A stretch of 5,336 bases of DNA. It comes from Deltaproteobacteria bacterium. GTDB taxonomy: Bacteria > SAR324 > NAC60-12. The position numbers and the translations under genes are program-made. The notes beneath the pieces are model-generated. The model was not told the DNA's origin. It made no database searches and worked only from the letters and a program-made list of their open reading frames with translations. This document shows positions 1-5,336 of the stretch, one piece after another. How positions within the stretch are numbered: the stretch's first letter is position 1; each line of letters starts with the position of its first letter. Location: positions 13,096 to 18,431 of the forward strand of contig PBZZ01000063.1 in assembly GCA_002730365.1 (NCBI GenBank). Direction: 5' to 3'.

Positions 1-762
1 GCGTATACTGGTAAGCTGGGCCAAGACGAGTTAGGGCAACTGTACGAAAAGTTGTTGGCAAACGAAGGAGTCACTACTCGTTTTGGCTTTGGGGAAGGTA
101 GTAGTGGGAGTAGTCTAATCCTAGTTGGAGAGGACGGTTCTCGCACCATGAACACCTTCCTGGGAATGTGCCAGGAATTACACCCAAGCGACATTGATGC
201 TGAGTTGATGCAGCAAGCCCGCTACCTGTACATCGAAGGGTACCTCTGGGACACAGAAATTCAGCAGGATGCCGTCAGTCAAGCGATTGGCCTCGCCAAG
301 AAACACGGAACAAAGGTCGCCCTCAGTCTGTCAGACCCATTCTGTGCTCAGCGTCACCAAGAGGCCTTTCACCGGCTGGTTCGTGAAGATGTCGATCTCC
401 TCTTCTGTAACCAGGAAGAGGCGTTTGCACTGCTCAACACTGAGATTTCACAAGAAGCCCTGGAATACCTGGCTGCCCAAGTGGAGATTGTTGCTTTTAC
501 GATGGGAGTTCGTGGGGCTTTGGTATGTGAACAACGTGAGATGTTCTATATTGATCCCCGGCGAGTGAATGTAGTTGACACAACGGGAGCAGGTGATGCT
601 TTTGCAGCAGGATTTCTGTATGGCCTGACTCACGAAAAGAGCATTTTTGAAAGTGGTGTGCTTGCCACTGCTATGGCAGCTGAAGTGATCCAGCATATGG
701 GTCCTCGGCTGGACAGAGCCATCAAGGAGAAAATGCAGAGCTTTTTCGGCTTTCACAACTGA
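1..762 (+). CDS. PfkB-family carbohydrate/adenosine kinase-like protein, 5'-truncated
   Basis: This is the C-terminal 253 residues of a ribokinase/PfkB-fold kinase, a cytoplasmic enzyme that transfers the ATP gamma-phosphate to a sugar or nucleoside hydroxyl. The frame is open from the first base, and GKLGQDELG at residues 4-12 is the usual family motif, so the gene starts outside the window; roughly 70-80 residues are missing compared with the usual length near 330. The PfkB C-terminal signature DTTGAGDAFAAGF is at residues 193-205, with the catalytic base Asp199 and the GAG anion hole intact. The N-x-x-E Mg/ATP motif is at Asn137-Glu140. The segments SRTMNT, EGYLWD and SLSDPFCAQRH resemble the bacterial adenosine kinase-like subgroup of COG0524. 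The substrate cannot be fixed from sequence: adenosine is my preferred inference, and other nucleosides or sugars remain possible. It lies 24 bp upstream of the U32 gene on the same strand, so co-transcription is likely. Confidence 0.93.
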   Translation, partial: AYTGKLGQDELGQLYEKLLANEGVTTRFGFGEGSSGSSLILVGEDGSRTMNTFLGMCQELHPSDIDAELMQQARYLYIEGYLWDTEIQQDAVSQAIGLAKKHGTKVALSLSDPFCAQRHQEAFHRLVREDVDLLFCNQEEAFALLNTEISQEALEYLAAQVEIVAFTMGVRGALVCEQREMFYIDPRRVNVVDTTGAGDAFAAGFLYGLTHEKSIFESGVLATAMAAEVIQHMGPRLDRAIKEKMQSFFGFHN

Positions 763-786
763 TCCCACCTTCATCTTCTCTATACC

Positions 787-1977
787 ATGACGCTGCCCGA
801 ATTGCTGGCTCCTGCTGGGAGCCTAGAACGCCTGAAGGTCGCTGTTCTTTACGGAGCTAACGCTGTCTATCTCTCCGGACATCGTTTCGGGCTACGCAGT
901 GGAGCGGATAATTTCACTGATACTGAAATCGTTGAGGGGTTACAGTTCGCTCATCAGCATGATGCCAAGGTCTTTGTCGTTCTCAATGCGTTCCCCCATG
1001 ACCAAGATCTCAAAGAGATGCCAGACTATGTGATCTGGCTGGAGCAGCAAGGTGTCGATGCTGTGATTGTTTCAGACTTGGGAACTTGTACGCTGATTCA
1101 TCAGCACACCAACCTGCCAATTCATCTTTCTACCCAAGCGTCCTGCCTGAACTCTTGGGCCGCTCAAGCTTGGAAAAACTTAGGAGTTCAGCGTCTCATT
1201 CTTGGAAGAGAGGTATCTGTTCAGGAAGCTGGATGGATTCGGCGCAAGGTAGGGATTGCCGTAGAGTTGTTCATTCATGGTTCGATGTGCATGGCCTACT
1301 CCGGCAACTGTGTCATCTCGAACTACACCGCTGGCAGAGACAGCAACCGTGGTGGCTGTGTTCAAAGTTGTCGATTTCATTACGATGTTCAGGCACCCAA
1401 CAAAGAAGAGACCCACAAAGCGTCCTTTATGAGTGCCAAGGACCTACGTGGTCTGGAGCAGTTGCCCCAATTTCTCGAACAAGGAATTGACAGTCTAAAA
1501 ATTGAAGGTCGAATGAAAAGCAACCTGTACGTTGCCACAACAACTCGTGTTTATGCCCAAGGTTTGAAAGTTTGTGCAACGGAACCACCTCCACTCTGGC
1601 AAAGCCGACTTCAGGAGCTAACCCAGGAATTGGAACGAATTCCACATCGAGGTTACACCGAAGCTTCTCTGAATACACCGGCTGGACAAGACAGCATTTA
1701 TCAGGGGCATCGCAACGGAGAGCAACGTTATGAGATTGCTGGAACAGTACTAGACACCTCTGAAAATTTTCTGACACTGTTAGTTCAGAACCCCTTCACT
1801 GCCGGAGAATCTCTCGAATTTCTGACTTTCGCAGGGGACACTATTTTACTGAATACCTCTGGGCTTCTGGACATCCAACAACGACCACTGAAGCGTGCCA
1901 AGCCCAACAGCCTTGTCTTGCTACCCAGCATTCCTCAGATCAAACCGTTGAATTTGGCTCGCCGACAAGCTGCCTAG
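787..1977 (+). CDS. trhP: U32 family protein, TrhP/YegQ-like tRNA uridine hydroxylation protein
   Basis: This 396-residue protein belongs to the family historically called peptidase U32. Characterised members such as E. coli TrhP (YegQ) take part in prephenate-dependent 5-hydroxylation of uridine 34 in tRNA, so the peptidase name is probably misleading. The N-terminal barrel opens with ELLAPAGSLERLKVAVLYGA (residues 5-24). The U32 signature covers residues 160-178 (ELFIHGSMCMAYSGNCVIS). Cys168, Cys175, Cys191 and Cys195 match the four cysteines that bind an iron-sulfur cluster in this superfamily. SAKDL (216-220), SLKIEGRMKS (236-245) and HRGYTEASL (287-295) match YegQ segments in order. Compared with the approximately 450-residue E. 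coli protein it lacks an insertion of about 50 residues before SAKDL, so it is closer in size to the short Gram-positive TrhP forms. The ATG start gives the normal family N-terminus, but the 24-bp upstream gap is pyrimidine-rich and has no Shine-Dalgarno sequence. RlhA or UbiU/UbiV-type function is less likely from the motif matches. Confidence 0.93.
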   Translation: MTLPELLAPAGSLERLKVAVLYGANAVYLSGHRFGLRSGADNFTDTEIVEGLQFAHQHDAKVFVVLNAFPHDQDLKEMPDYVIWLEQQGVDAVIVSDLGTCTLIHQHTNLPIHLSTQASCLNSWAAQAWKNLGVQRLILGREVSVQEAGWIRRKVGIAVELFIHGSMCMAYSGNCVISNYTAGRDSNRGGCVQSCRFHYDVQAPNKEETHKASFMSAKDLRGLEQLPQFLEQGIDSLKIEGRMKSNLYVATTTRVYAQGLKVCATEPPPLWQSRLQELTQELERIPHRGYTEASLNTPAGQDSIYQGHRNGEQRYEIAGTVLDTSENFLTLLVQNPFTAGESLEFLTFAGDTILLNTSGLLDIQQRPLKRAKPNSLVLLPSIPQIKPLNLARRQAA

Positions 1978-1979
1978 AG

Positions 1980-2252
1980 TCAACGTCGAATTTCAAAATC
2001 TAAAAACTTCTCGCCCACCGCTTCTCTCTGTACATCTACAGAAGCAACTTTTGAATAGGTGGGTCCCAGTTTACACTGCTCCACAAGTTTATCTAATAGT
2101 GCCTCCTCACCTTGAACGACAACCTCGACACTTCCATCGGGACAATTCCAAACAGCCCCCATCAATTCTAATCTAATTGCCTCCTGACGTAAAAAGTAGC
2201 GAAAACCAACTCCTTGTACGACTCCAACAATTTTCAATTTGTACTGCCACAT
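1980..2252 (-). CDS. acyP: acylphosphatase
   Basis: This is a complete 90-residue acylphosphatase, a small cytosolic ferredoxin-like alpha/beta enzyme that hydrolyses carboxyl-phosphate bonds such as those of acetyl phosphate or 1,3-bisphosphoglycerate. The phosphate-binding loop and signature VVQGVGFRYF are at residues 11-20 with catalytic Arg18. The second catalytic residue is Asn36, followed by the PDGSVEV turn. The GPTYSKVASVDV segment (63-74) is the usual late family motif. The frame is open 11 codons further upstream (to 2285), but the ATG at 2250-2252 gives the normal family length and N-terminus and is preceded by AGGGGGG at an 8-nt spacing, so I prefer it. It follows the SNase gene by about 40 bp on the same strand and probably shares its transcript. 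Its stop lies 2 bp from the stop of the converging U32 gene. Confidence 0.95.
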   Translation of the reverse strand: MWQYKLKIVGVVQGVGFRYFLRQEAIRLELMGAVWNCPDGSVEVVVQGEEALLDKLVEQCKLGPTYSKVASVDVQREAVGEKFLDFEIRR

Positions 2253-2260
2253 TCCTATTT

Positions 2261-2267
2261 CCCCCCT
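2261..2267 (-). promoter_or_regulatory. Shine-Dalgarno sequence of the acylphosphatase gene
   Basis: On the minus strand this reads AGGGGGG, 8 nt before the ATG at 2252. It decides the internal ATG over the longer open frame that reaches 2285. It is the only clear purine-rich ribosome binding site in front of any start in the window. Confidence 0.55.
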
Positions 2268-2292
2268 ACTGAGCACTGACTCCACGGAATAG

Positions 2293-3015
2293 CTAAACCT
2301 GCCATTTGTCCCGATATTTCTTTACAAGTCCTTCGACCAGGATCTGACCTCCAAATTGCCAATTTGGTAAGCGATCCTGATACTTTTGACGCACCGCTAC
2401 CTCCACACCATTTTCTAATCGTAGCAATTCTATGTAAGAACCTTTCCTAATTCTTCGTTCCAAGCGACCTGCCAACTTAATACAACGTTGATCATAGCGA
2501 GCAAGTTCTACGCTCTCTGCCTTTTGCAGCTTTGTGACGTAACGACGATTTGTCCTTGAATAGACAGTCCGTCCTTCATTAGCTAAGCGTTTTAAATAAC
2601 GCCGACGTGAAGCATACGTGCTCCAGATACCTCTCTTCTCTTCATAAGCTCGGGCCTCAGCATCCACATAGCTGTCAAAATTACTGGGCAACTGGTGGCG
2701 AGCATCAAATAGGCTATGACCTAGACCGATGAGTAGTAGATTCACATTGGCACCTTCAGCCTGCAATAGACCTAAAGTCCACTGATAGCGATCTCTTGGG
2801 AATCGAGGAGACACCCAGAGTTGCAAGGGCCCGTTTTGCAATCGACCTTTGAGGAAATCCCTAGTCGGCAAACCAAATTGTAGATCCTGCCCCTTATGGG
2901 ATTGATTCAACTCTGGAGTGTCAACAAACAATAACCGGATTTTCTCTTCGGACTCCGTGTATTTGTTTCGATTCCAATCAACGTAAAAAGTATCTCCATC
3001 AACTACCTTGACCAT
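2293..3015 (-). CDS. staphylococcal nuclease-like (SNase) domain protein with C-terminal extension
   Basis: Taken from the ATG at 3015 this protein is 240 residues. The frame extends upstream to a TTG at 3078, just after an in-frame stop, but those 21 extra residues do not look like a domain or a good signal peptide. The SNase (thermonuclease) fold covers about residues 1-135: VVDGDTF (4-10) has the Ca-binding Asp, IRLLFVDTPEL (26-36) has the equivalents of Arg35, Asp40, Thr41 and Glu43, and the helix EARAYEEKRGIWS (120-132) closes the domain. The family normally hydrolyses DNA or RNA in a Ca-dependent way, usually outside the cytoplasm. The expected D-x-Y-G-R motif with catalytic Arg87 reads DRYQW (75-79) here, so activity is doubtful. 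A basic linker (about 137-170) leads to a 70-residue C-terminal segment rich in beta-type patterns, possibly a second OB-like domain. A probable signal peptide lies upstream in another frame, so the intact gene may have started near 3139. It is the first gene of a pair with the acylphosphatase. Confidence 0.85.
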   Translation of the reverse strand: MVKVVDGDTFYVDWNRNKYTESEEKIRLLFVDTPELNQSHKGQDLQFGLPTRDFLKGRLQNGPLQLWVSPRFPRDRYQWTLGLLQAEGANVNLLLIGLGHSLFDARHQLPSNFDSYVDAEARAYEEKRGIWSTYASRRRYLKRLANEGRTVYSRTNRRYVTKLQKAESVELARYDQRCIKLAGRLERRIRKGSYIELLRLENGVEVAVRQKYQDRLPNWQFGGQILVEGLVKKYRDKWQV

Positions 3016-3139
3016 CGAAGGTGCAATGGCACTTTGCCTCCCAGCCAGAATTACGCAAGTCCGTCCAAGACTCAGCAATTAACAGTTTGGGACTGAGTAG
3101 GCATAACAGACAGGCCCAAATCAAACATATTTTTTGCAA
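2999..3139 (-). pseudogene. out-of-frame signal-peptide fragment of the SNase gene (possible frameshift)
   Basis: Starting from TTG at 3139 on the minus strand, this 46-codon frame encodes MQKICLIWACLLCLLSPK followed by LLIAES and a Trp/Cys-containing stretch ending CHCTFDG, then stops at 2999-3001 inside the beginning of the SNase domain. A short basic start, a run of about 12 hydrophobic residues and a small-residue IAES segment are what a Sec signal peptide looks like. The SNase domain begins with VKVVDGDTF in the adjacent frame, right where this frame ends. Dropping one G within the GATGG at about 3011-3015 would join the two as FDVKVVDGDTF. I infer that this is the native N-terminus of the SNase, separated by a one-base insertion that is either a real mutation or a sequencing error. 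No Shine-Dalgarno supports the TTG, and a chance hydrophobic frame is the alternative. Confidence 0.5.
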
Positions 3140-3187
3140 GGTCCAAAAGGTTAATAAATATGATTTTTAACTGATAACACAGCTCTA

Positions 3188-3193
3188 TATAAT
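3188..3193 (+). promoter_or_regulatory. candidate sigma70-type -10 element
   Basis: A perfect TATAAT lies in the AT-rich part of the divergent intergenic region. The best upstream -35 match is weak: TTAACT at 3167-3172, with a short 15-bp spacer. If used, transcription would start near 3200 and give the foldase gene a leader of about 230 nt beginning at the inverted repeat. This is inference from consensus matching only. Confidence 0.3.
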
Positions 3194-3198
3194 TGAAA

Positions 3199-3254
3199 AA
3201 TCCTCAGGCAGATCATGGACCAAAGAGCTCAACCGACTATGGATTCTGAGGATT
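3199..3254. repeat. inverted repeat with 9-bp arms
   Basis: AATCCTCAG at 3199-3207 is the exact reverse complement of CTGAGGATT at 3246-3254, with a 38-nt spacer. A second, shorter complementary pair (AGCTCT at 3181-3186 and AGAGCT at 3224-3229) overlaps it and would compete. There is no T-run after the 3' arm, so it is not a typical intrinsic terminator. It could be a protein-binding site or a leader hairpin, or chance. Confidence 0.35.
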
Positions 3255-3390
3255 AGAATATGTTCCATTTCAGGAAATCCTTGAGCTAAATACATGCTTT
3301 GGAAGCAGACAAAATACCTTGCAGTCTAGAAGTGTGGCTGTTAGCTTGAATCCAATTTTTTCTTCATCTGAACCAACCACACTGCTTCAT

Positions 3391-3396
3391 TTGACA
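3391..3396 (+). promoter_or_regulatory. consensus -35 hexamer close to the foldase start
   Basis: TTGACA matches the sigma70 -35 consensus exactly. The -10 position, 17-19 bp downstream, only offers poor matches such as CATTCA or TTCATA around 3414-3421. Transcription from here would start a few bases before the ATG at 3430 and make the message nearly leaderless. The evidence is weak without a good -10. Confidence 0.2.
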
Positions 3397-3429
3397 TACC
3401 CTCCGTCAATCTTCATTCATAGGCTTCTC

Positions 3430-4797
3430 ATGCGATCCATTTCGCGACTGCGCCGATCGATCGGTCGCTCGTTCCTACTTTTGCTCGCTGTCTCTATGGC
3501 TCCTTCCTTTACTCTTGGGGCCGAAGGTCTCTCTGACGGTCTATATGTCGATCTGGAAACCAATCGAGGCCGAATTCTACTGAAACTCTTTTACAAGCGA
3601 GTACCCAGAACAGTAGCAAATTTTGTGGGTCTTGCTGACGGGACACAAGCTTGGAAGGATCCAATTTCTGGAGACTCACGGAAGAGTAAGTTCTACGATG
3701 GGTTGACCTTTCACAGGGTCATTGATGACTTCATGATTCAAGGTGGTGATCCATTGGGCACTGGCAGTGGTGGCCCTGGGTATCGCTTTGCCGATGAATT
3801 CCATCCAGAATTACGACATAGCAAGCCTGGTATTCTGTCGATGGCTAATGCCGGACCGGATACCAACGGAAGCCAATTCTTCATCACCCACAAAGAAACT
3901 CCCTGGCTTGATGACAAACACTCCGTTTTTGGCGAAGTTGTTGAGGGCATGGATGTAGTCAATGCAATTGAGAAAGGCGACCGAATCGAACAATTGCGAA
4001 TCGTAAGGCAGGGGTCGGATGCAGAAGCCTTCGATGAAATGGCGGTCATCTCCAAAGCTGATACTGCAAGGCAAGTTTTGTCAGAGCAAAACCGAAAAGA
4101 TCTCCCTGAAGCTAGTTCAGAACTTGATCCCTCTCGTGTGCCACAACCCGACCAACCCGTTGCTTCCAAAGTTGCTCTAGAAATGCTTGTGATTGGTTAC
4201 CAAGGCGCTCGTATTCCAAAGCAGGATCTCTACTACGACCGAGAAGGGGCGGCTGAGGTCAGCGCAAAGCTAGCTGACCTCGCTCGTCGCAAGGGAGCGG
4301 ATTTCAGTGAATTAGTTGATCGCTTTACGGATCTGCCAGAGCAAACCCGCATTCCAATGATTGATCAGGCCAATCCACAGCTACCACCATTCCTCAAACC
4401 AGCCTTCTCACTATTGGAGGGTCAGGTCAGTGATCCAGTCGAAACTCCGCTGGGTTTCCTAATCTTCAAACGTGTATCGCTGGAATTGATTACAGCGAGT
4501 CATGTATTGATTTCCTACCAGGAAGCGCTACGATCTGAACAAAGTCGCAGCAAGGACGAAGCAATGCAACTTGCCCAGCAACTGCTGGCTGAGATTCAAG
4601 ATGGCCGTGATTTTGCGGAAGTTGCTAAAGAGCATTCAAATGGACCGTCTGCTCCACAAGGTGGGATGTTGGGGGAGTTCCCCCGAGGGATGATGGTACC
4701 TGAATTTGACCAAGCAGCCTTTGCCTTGGAACCCAATACGGTCAGTGAAGTAGTTGAGACTGCATTTGGTTTCCACATCATCAAACGCATCCAATAA
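3430..4797 (+). CDS. exported peptidyl-prolyl cis-trans isomerase: cyclophilin plus two parvulin-like domains
   Basis: This is a 455-residue foldase that should catalyse proline cis-trans isomerisation of proteins outside the cytoplasm. I chose the ATG at 3430 because it starts a normal signal peptide: an Arg-rich n-region ([13 protein letters not shown]), a hydrophobic core [13 protein letters not shown] and a probable cleavage near Gly30-Ala31. The open frame further upstream, to 3319, adds only non-signal-like residues. The cyclophilin domain is at about 37-195 with [14 protein letters not shown] (94-107) and GSQFFITH (147-154). Arg96, Phe101, Gln104, Phe151, Trp159 and His164 match the CypA residues Arg55, Phe60, Gln63, Phe113, Trp121 and His126. 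A polar Pro-rich linker (about 205-247) follows. Residues 248-350 form a degenerate parvulin-like unit ([31 protein letters not shown]). Residues 355-455 form a canonical parvulin ([23 protein letters not shown]). There is no lipobox cysteine or later membrane segment, so it is probably soluble in the periplasm. The CinA-like gene starts 6 bp after its stop. Confidence 0.95.
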   Translation: MRSISRLRRSIGRSFLLLLAVSMAPSFTLGAEGLSDGLYVDLETNRGRILLKLFYKRVPRTVANFVGLADGTQAWKDPISGDSRKSKFYDGLTFHRVIDDFMIQGGDPLGTGSGGPGYRFADEFHPELRHSKPGILSMANAGPDTNGSQFFITHKETPWLDDKHSVFGEVVEGMDVVNAIEKGDRIEQLRIVRQGSDAEAFDEMAVISKADTARQVLSEQNRKDLPEASSELDPSRVPQPDQPVASKVALEMLVIGYQGARIPKQDLYYDREGAAEVSAKLADLARRKGADFSELVDRFTDLPEQTRIPMIDQANPQLPPFLKPAFSLLEGQVSDPVETPLGFLIFKRVSLELITASHVLISYQEALRSEQSRSKDEAMQLAQQLLAEIQDGRDFAEVAKEHSNGPSAPQGGMLGEFPRGMMVPEFDQAAFALEPNTVSEVVETAFGFHIIKRIQ

Positions 4798-4803
4798 CAT
4801 TGC

Positions 4804-5336
4804 ATGCCGGAGCAACTCGCTACCGCTGCCATTGTGATCATTGGCAACGAGATACTTTCGGGCAAAGTGAAAGACGAGAACTCCCACTATCTCTGTCGTG
4901 AATTGCGTGATCTTGGGGTAGAGGTTCGTTCTATCGTGACCATCCCGGATGATACCGAAACGATCGGTAATGTTGTCCGGCAGGCTTCTGAAAAGTACAC
5001 TTGGGTTTTTACCAGCGGAGGTATTGGTCCCACGCATGATGATCTGACGGTCCCTTCGATTGCGGCGGGTTTTCAAACCCCACTGGTTCATTCAGAAAAG
5101 CTAGCAAAGCTGATCAGTGGCTACTACGGGAAAGAAGTGAATGAAGCCCATTTGAGAATGGCCATGATTCCAGAGGGCTCAGAGCTTCTGTTTGACCAGA
5201 GCAAGCGGGTTTCTCAAATACTCTTCCACAATATTTTGATCTTTCCTGGTATCCCCAGACTTCTTCAGCGAAGATTCCAAACCTTTCGGGAACGCTTCCG
5301 TAGCAACCCGATCTATCTGCACCAAATTTTCCTGAG
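4804..5336 (+). CDS. CinA/MoCF-domain (COG1058-like) protein, 3'-truncated
   Basis: The frame runs from ATG at 4804 to the window edge, giving 177 codons with no stop. It matches the N-terminal molybdopterin-binding-like (MoCF) domain of CinA family proteins, some of which hydrolyse ADP-ribose or FAD-type dinucleotides. The order of motifs is right: IVIIGNEILSGKVKDENSHY (residues 10-29), the DLGVEV segment, the I-P-D-D switch (54-57), TSGGIGPTHDDLT (71-83), a region with MIPEGSELLF, and ILIFPGIPRLL near 145-155. PTHDD is the form I recall from stand-alone bacterial COG1058 proteins and the eukaryotic FAD synthase N-terminal domain, while many full CinA proteins have PTEDD. Whether the C-terminal PncC nicotinamide deamidase domain follows cannot be seen, so I give no gene symbol. 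The start is 6 bp after the foldase stop, too close for its own promoter or terminator in between, so the two are probably one transcription unit. No Shine-Dalgarno is visible in the gap. Confidence 0.92.
   Translation, partial: MPEQLATAAIVIIGNEILSGKVKDENSHYLCRELRDLGVEVRSIVTIPDDTETIGNVVRQASEKYTWVFTSGGIGPTHDDLTVPSIAAGFQTPLVHSEKLAKLISGYYGKEVNEAHLRMAMIPEGSELLFDQSKRVSQILFHNILIFPGIPRLLQRRFQTFRERFRSNPIYLHQIFL

Larger units (their letters stand above)
3140..3429. other. intergenic region between divergent SNase and foldase genes
   Basis: This AT-richer stretch separates two divergently read genes and should contain promoters for both. I see no convincing coding sequence: the frame of the foldase is open back to a TTG at 3319, but residues encoded before the ATG at 3430 do not resemble a signal peptide or domain. 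It holds a perfect TATAAT at 3188-3193, a 9-bp inverted repeat (3199-3207 with 3246-3254), a TTGACA at 3391-3396, and no tRNA-like cloverleaf or riboswitch that I recognise. Confidence 0.6.

Noticed and set aside
448..774. Minus-strand open frame of about 108 codons inside the kinase gene
   Set aside because: It overlaps the PfkB signature on the other strand and has an unordered, low-information translation.
2253..2285. Acylphosphatase extended by 11 residues to 2285
   Set aside because: The extension exceeds the family N-terminus and would cover the good AGGGGGG ribosome site; the ATG at 2252 gives the standard 90-residue protein.
3199..3254. Inverted repeat read as an intrinsic terminator
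   Set aside because: The loop is 38 nt and no T-run follows either arm in the appropriate direction, and it lies between divergent genes where a terminator is not needed.
3319..3429. Longer N-terminus for the foldase starting at TTG 3319
   Set aside because: The 37 extra residues are not signal-like and would bury the Arg-rich n-region and hydrophobic core that begin at the ATG at 3430.
3738..4169. Minus-strand open frame of about 143 codons inside the cyclophilin domain
   Set aside because: It is a shadow of a strongly conserved coding region; the Ser/Pro-rich translation resembles no family.
4636..5091. Minus-strand open frame of about 150 codons across the foldase/CinA junction
   Set aside because: It is antisense to two well-supported genes and its translation shows no recognisable motif; the plus-strand frame from 4804 has a clear CinA motif series.
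1..5336. Defence island, phage, transposon or CRISPR content
   Set aside because: No direct repeat series, transposase, integrase or terminal inverted repeats are visible; all recognised genes are housekeeping types. The SNase alone does not indicate a defence system.

Overview
This window looks like chromosomal DNA from a Gram-negative bacterium. The evidence is a cyclophilin/parvulin foldase with an export signal, a second export signal upstream of a nuclease, a YegQ/TrhP-type U32 protein, and moderate GC content by eye. I cannot place the lineage from these genes alone. Recognisable Shine-Dalgarno sequences are scarce: only the acylphosphatase start has a clear one. No mobile element, CRISPR array, tRNA or rRNA was seen.

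There are three gene pairs, ordered + + | - - | + +. Bases 1-1977 carry the 3' part of a PfkB-family (adenosine kinase-like) kinase, followed 24 bp later by a compact U32 protein of the TrhP/YegQ family with all four Fe-S cysteines. Its stop codon lies 2 bp from the stop of the converging minus-strand pair. In transcription order that pair is a staphylococcal-nuclease-like (SNase) protein and then an intact 90-residue acylphosphatase. An intergenic region of about 290 bp separates it from the last plus-strand pair. That pair is an exported peptidyl-prolyl isomerase with one cyclophilin and two parvulin-like domains, followed 6 bp later by the 5' end of a CinA/MoCF-family protein that runs off the window.

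The genes are mostly housekeeping: nucleoside/sugar phosphorylation, tRNA wobble modification, acyl-phosphate hydrolysis, periplasmic protein folding and nucleotide/cofactor metabolism. They do not form an obvious single pathway, and I see no convincing novel defence or mobile system. The unusual points are concentrated in two genes. The SNase gene appears to have its signal peptide in a different reading frame from its catalytic domain, has Trp where the catalytic Arg of the family is expected, and carries a C-terminal extension that may be OB-like. The foldase has three isomerase domains in one chain, and its central parvulin copy has lost the conserved histidines.
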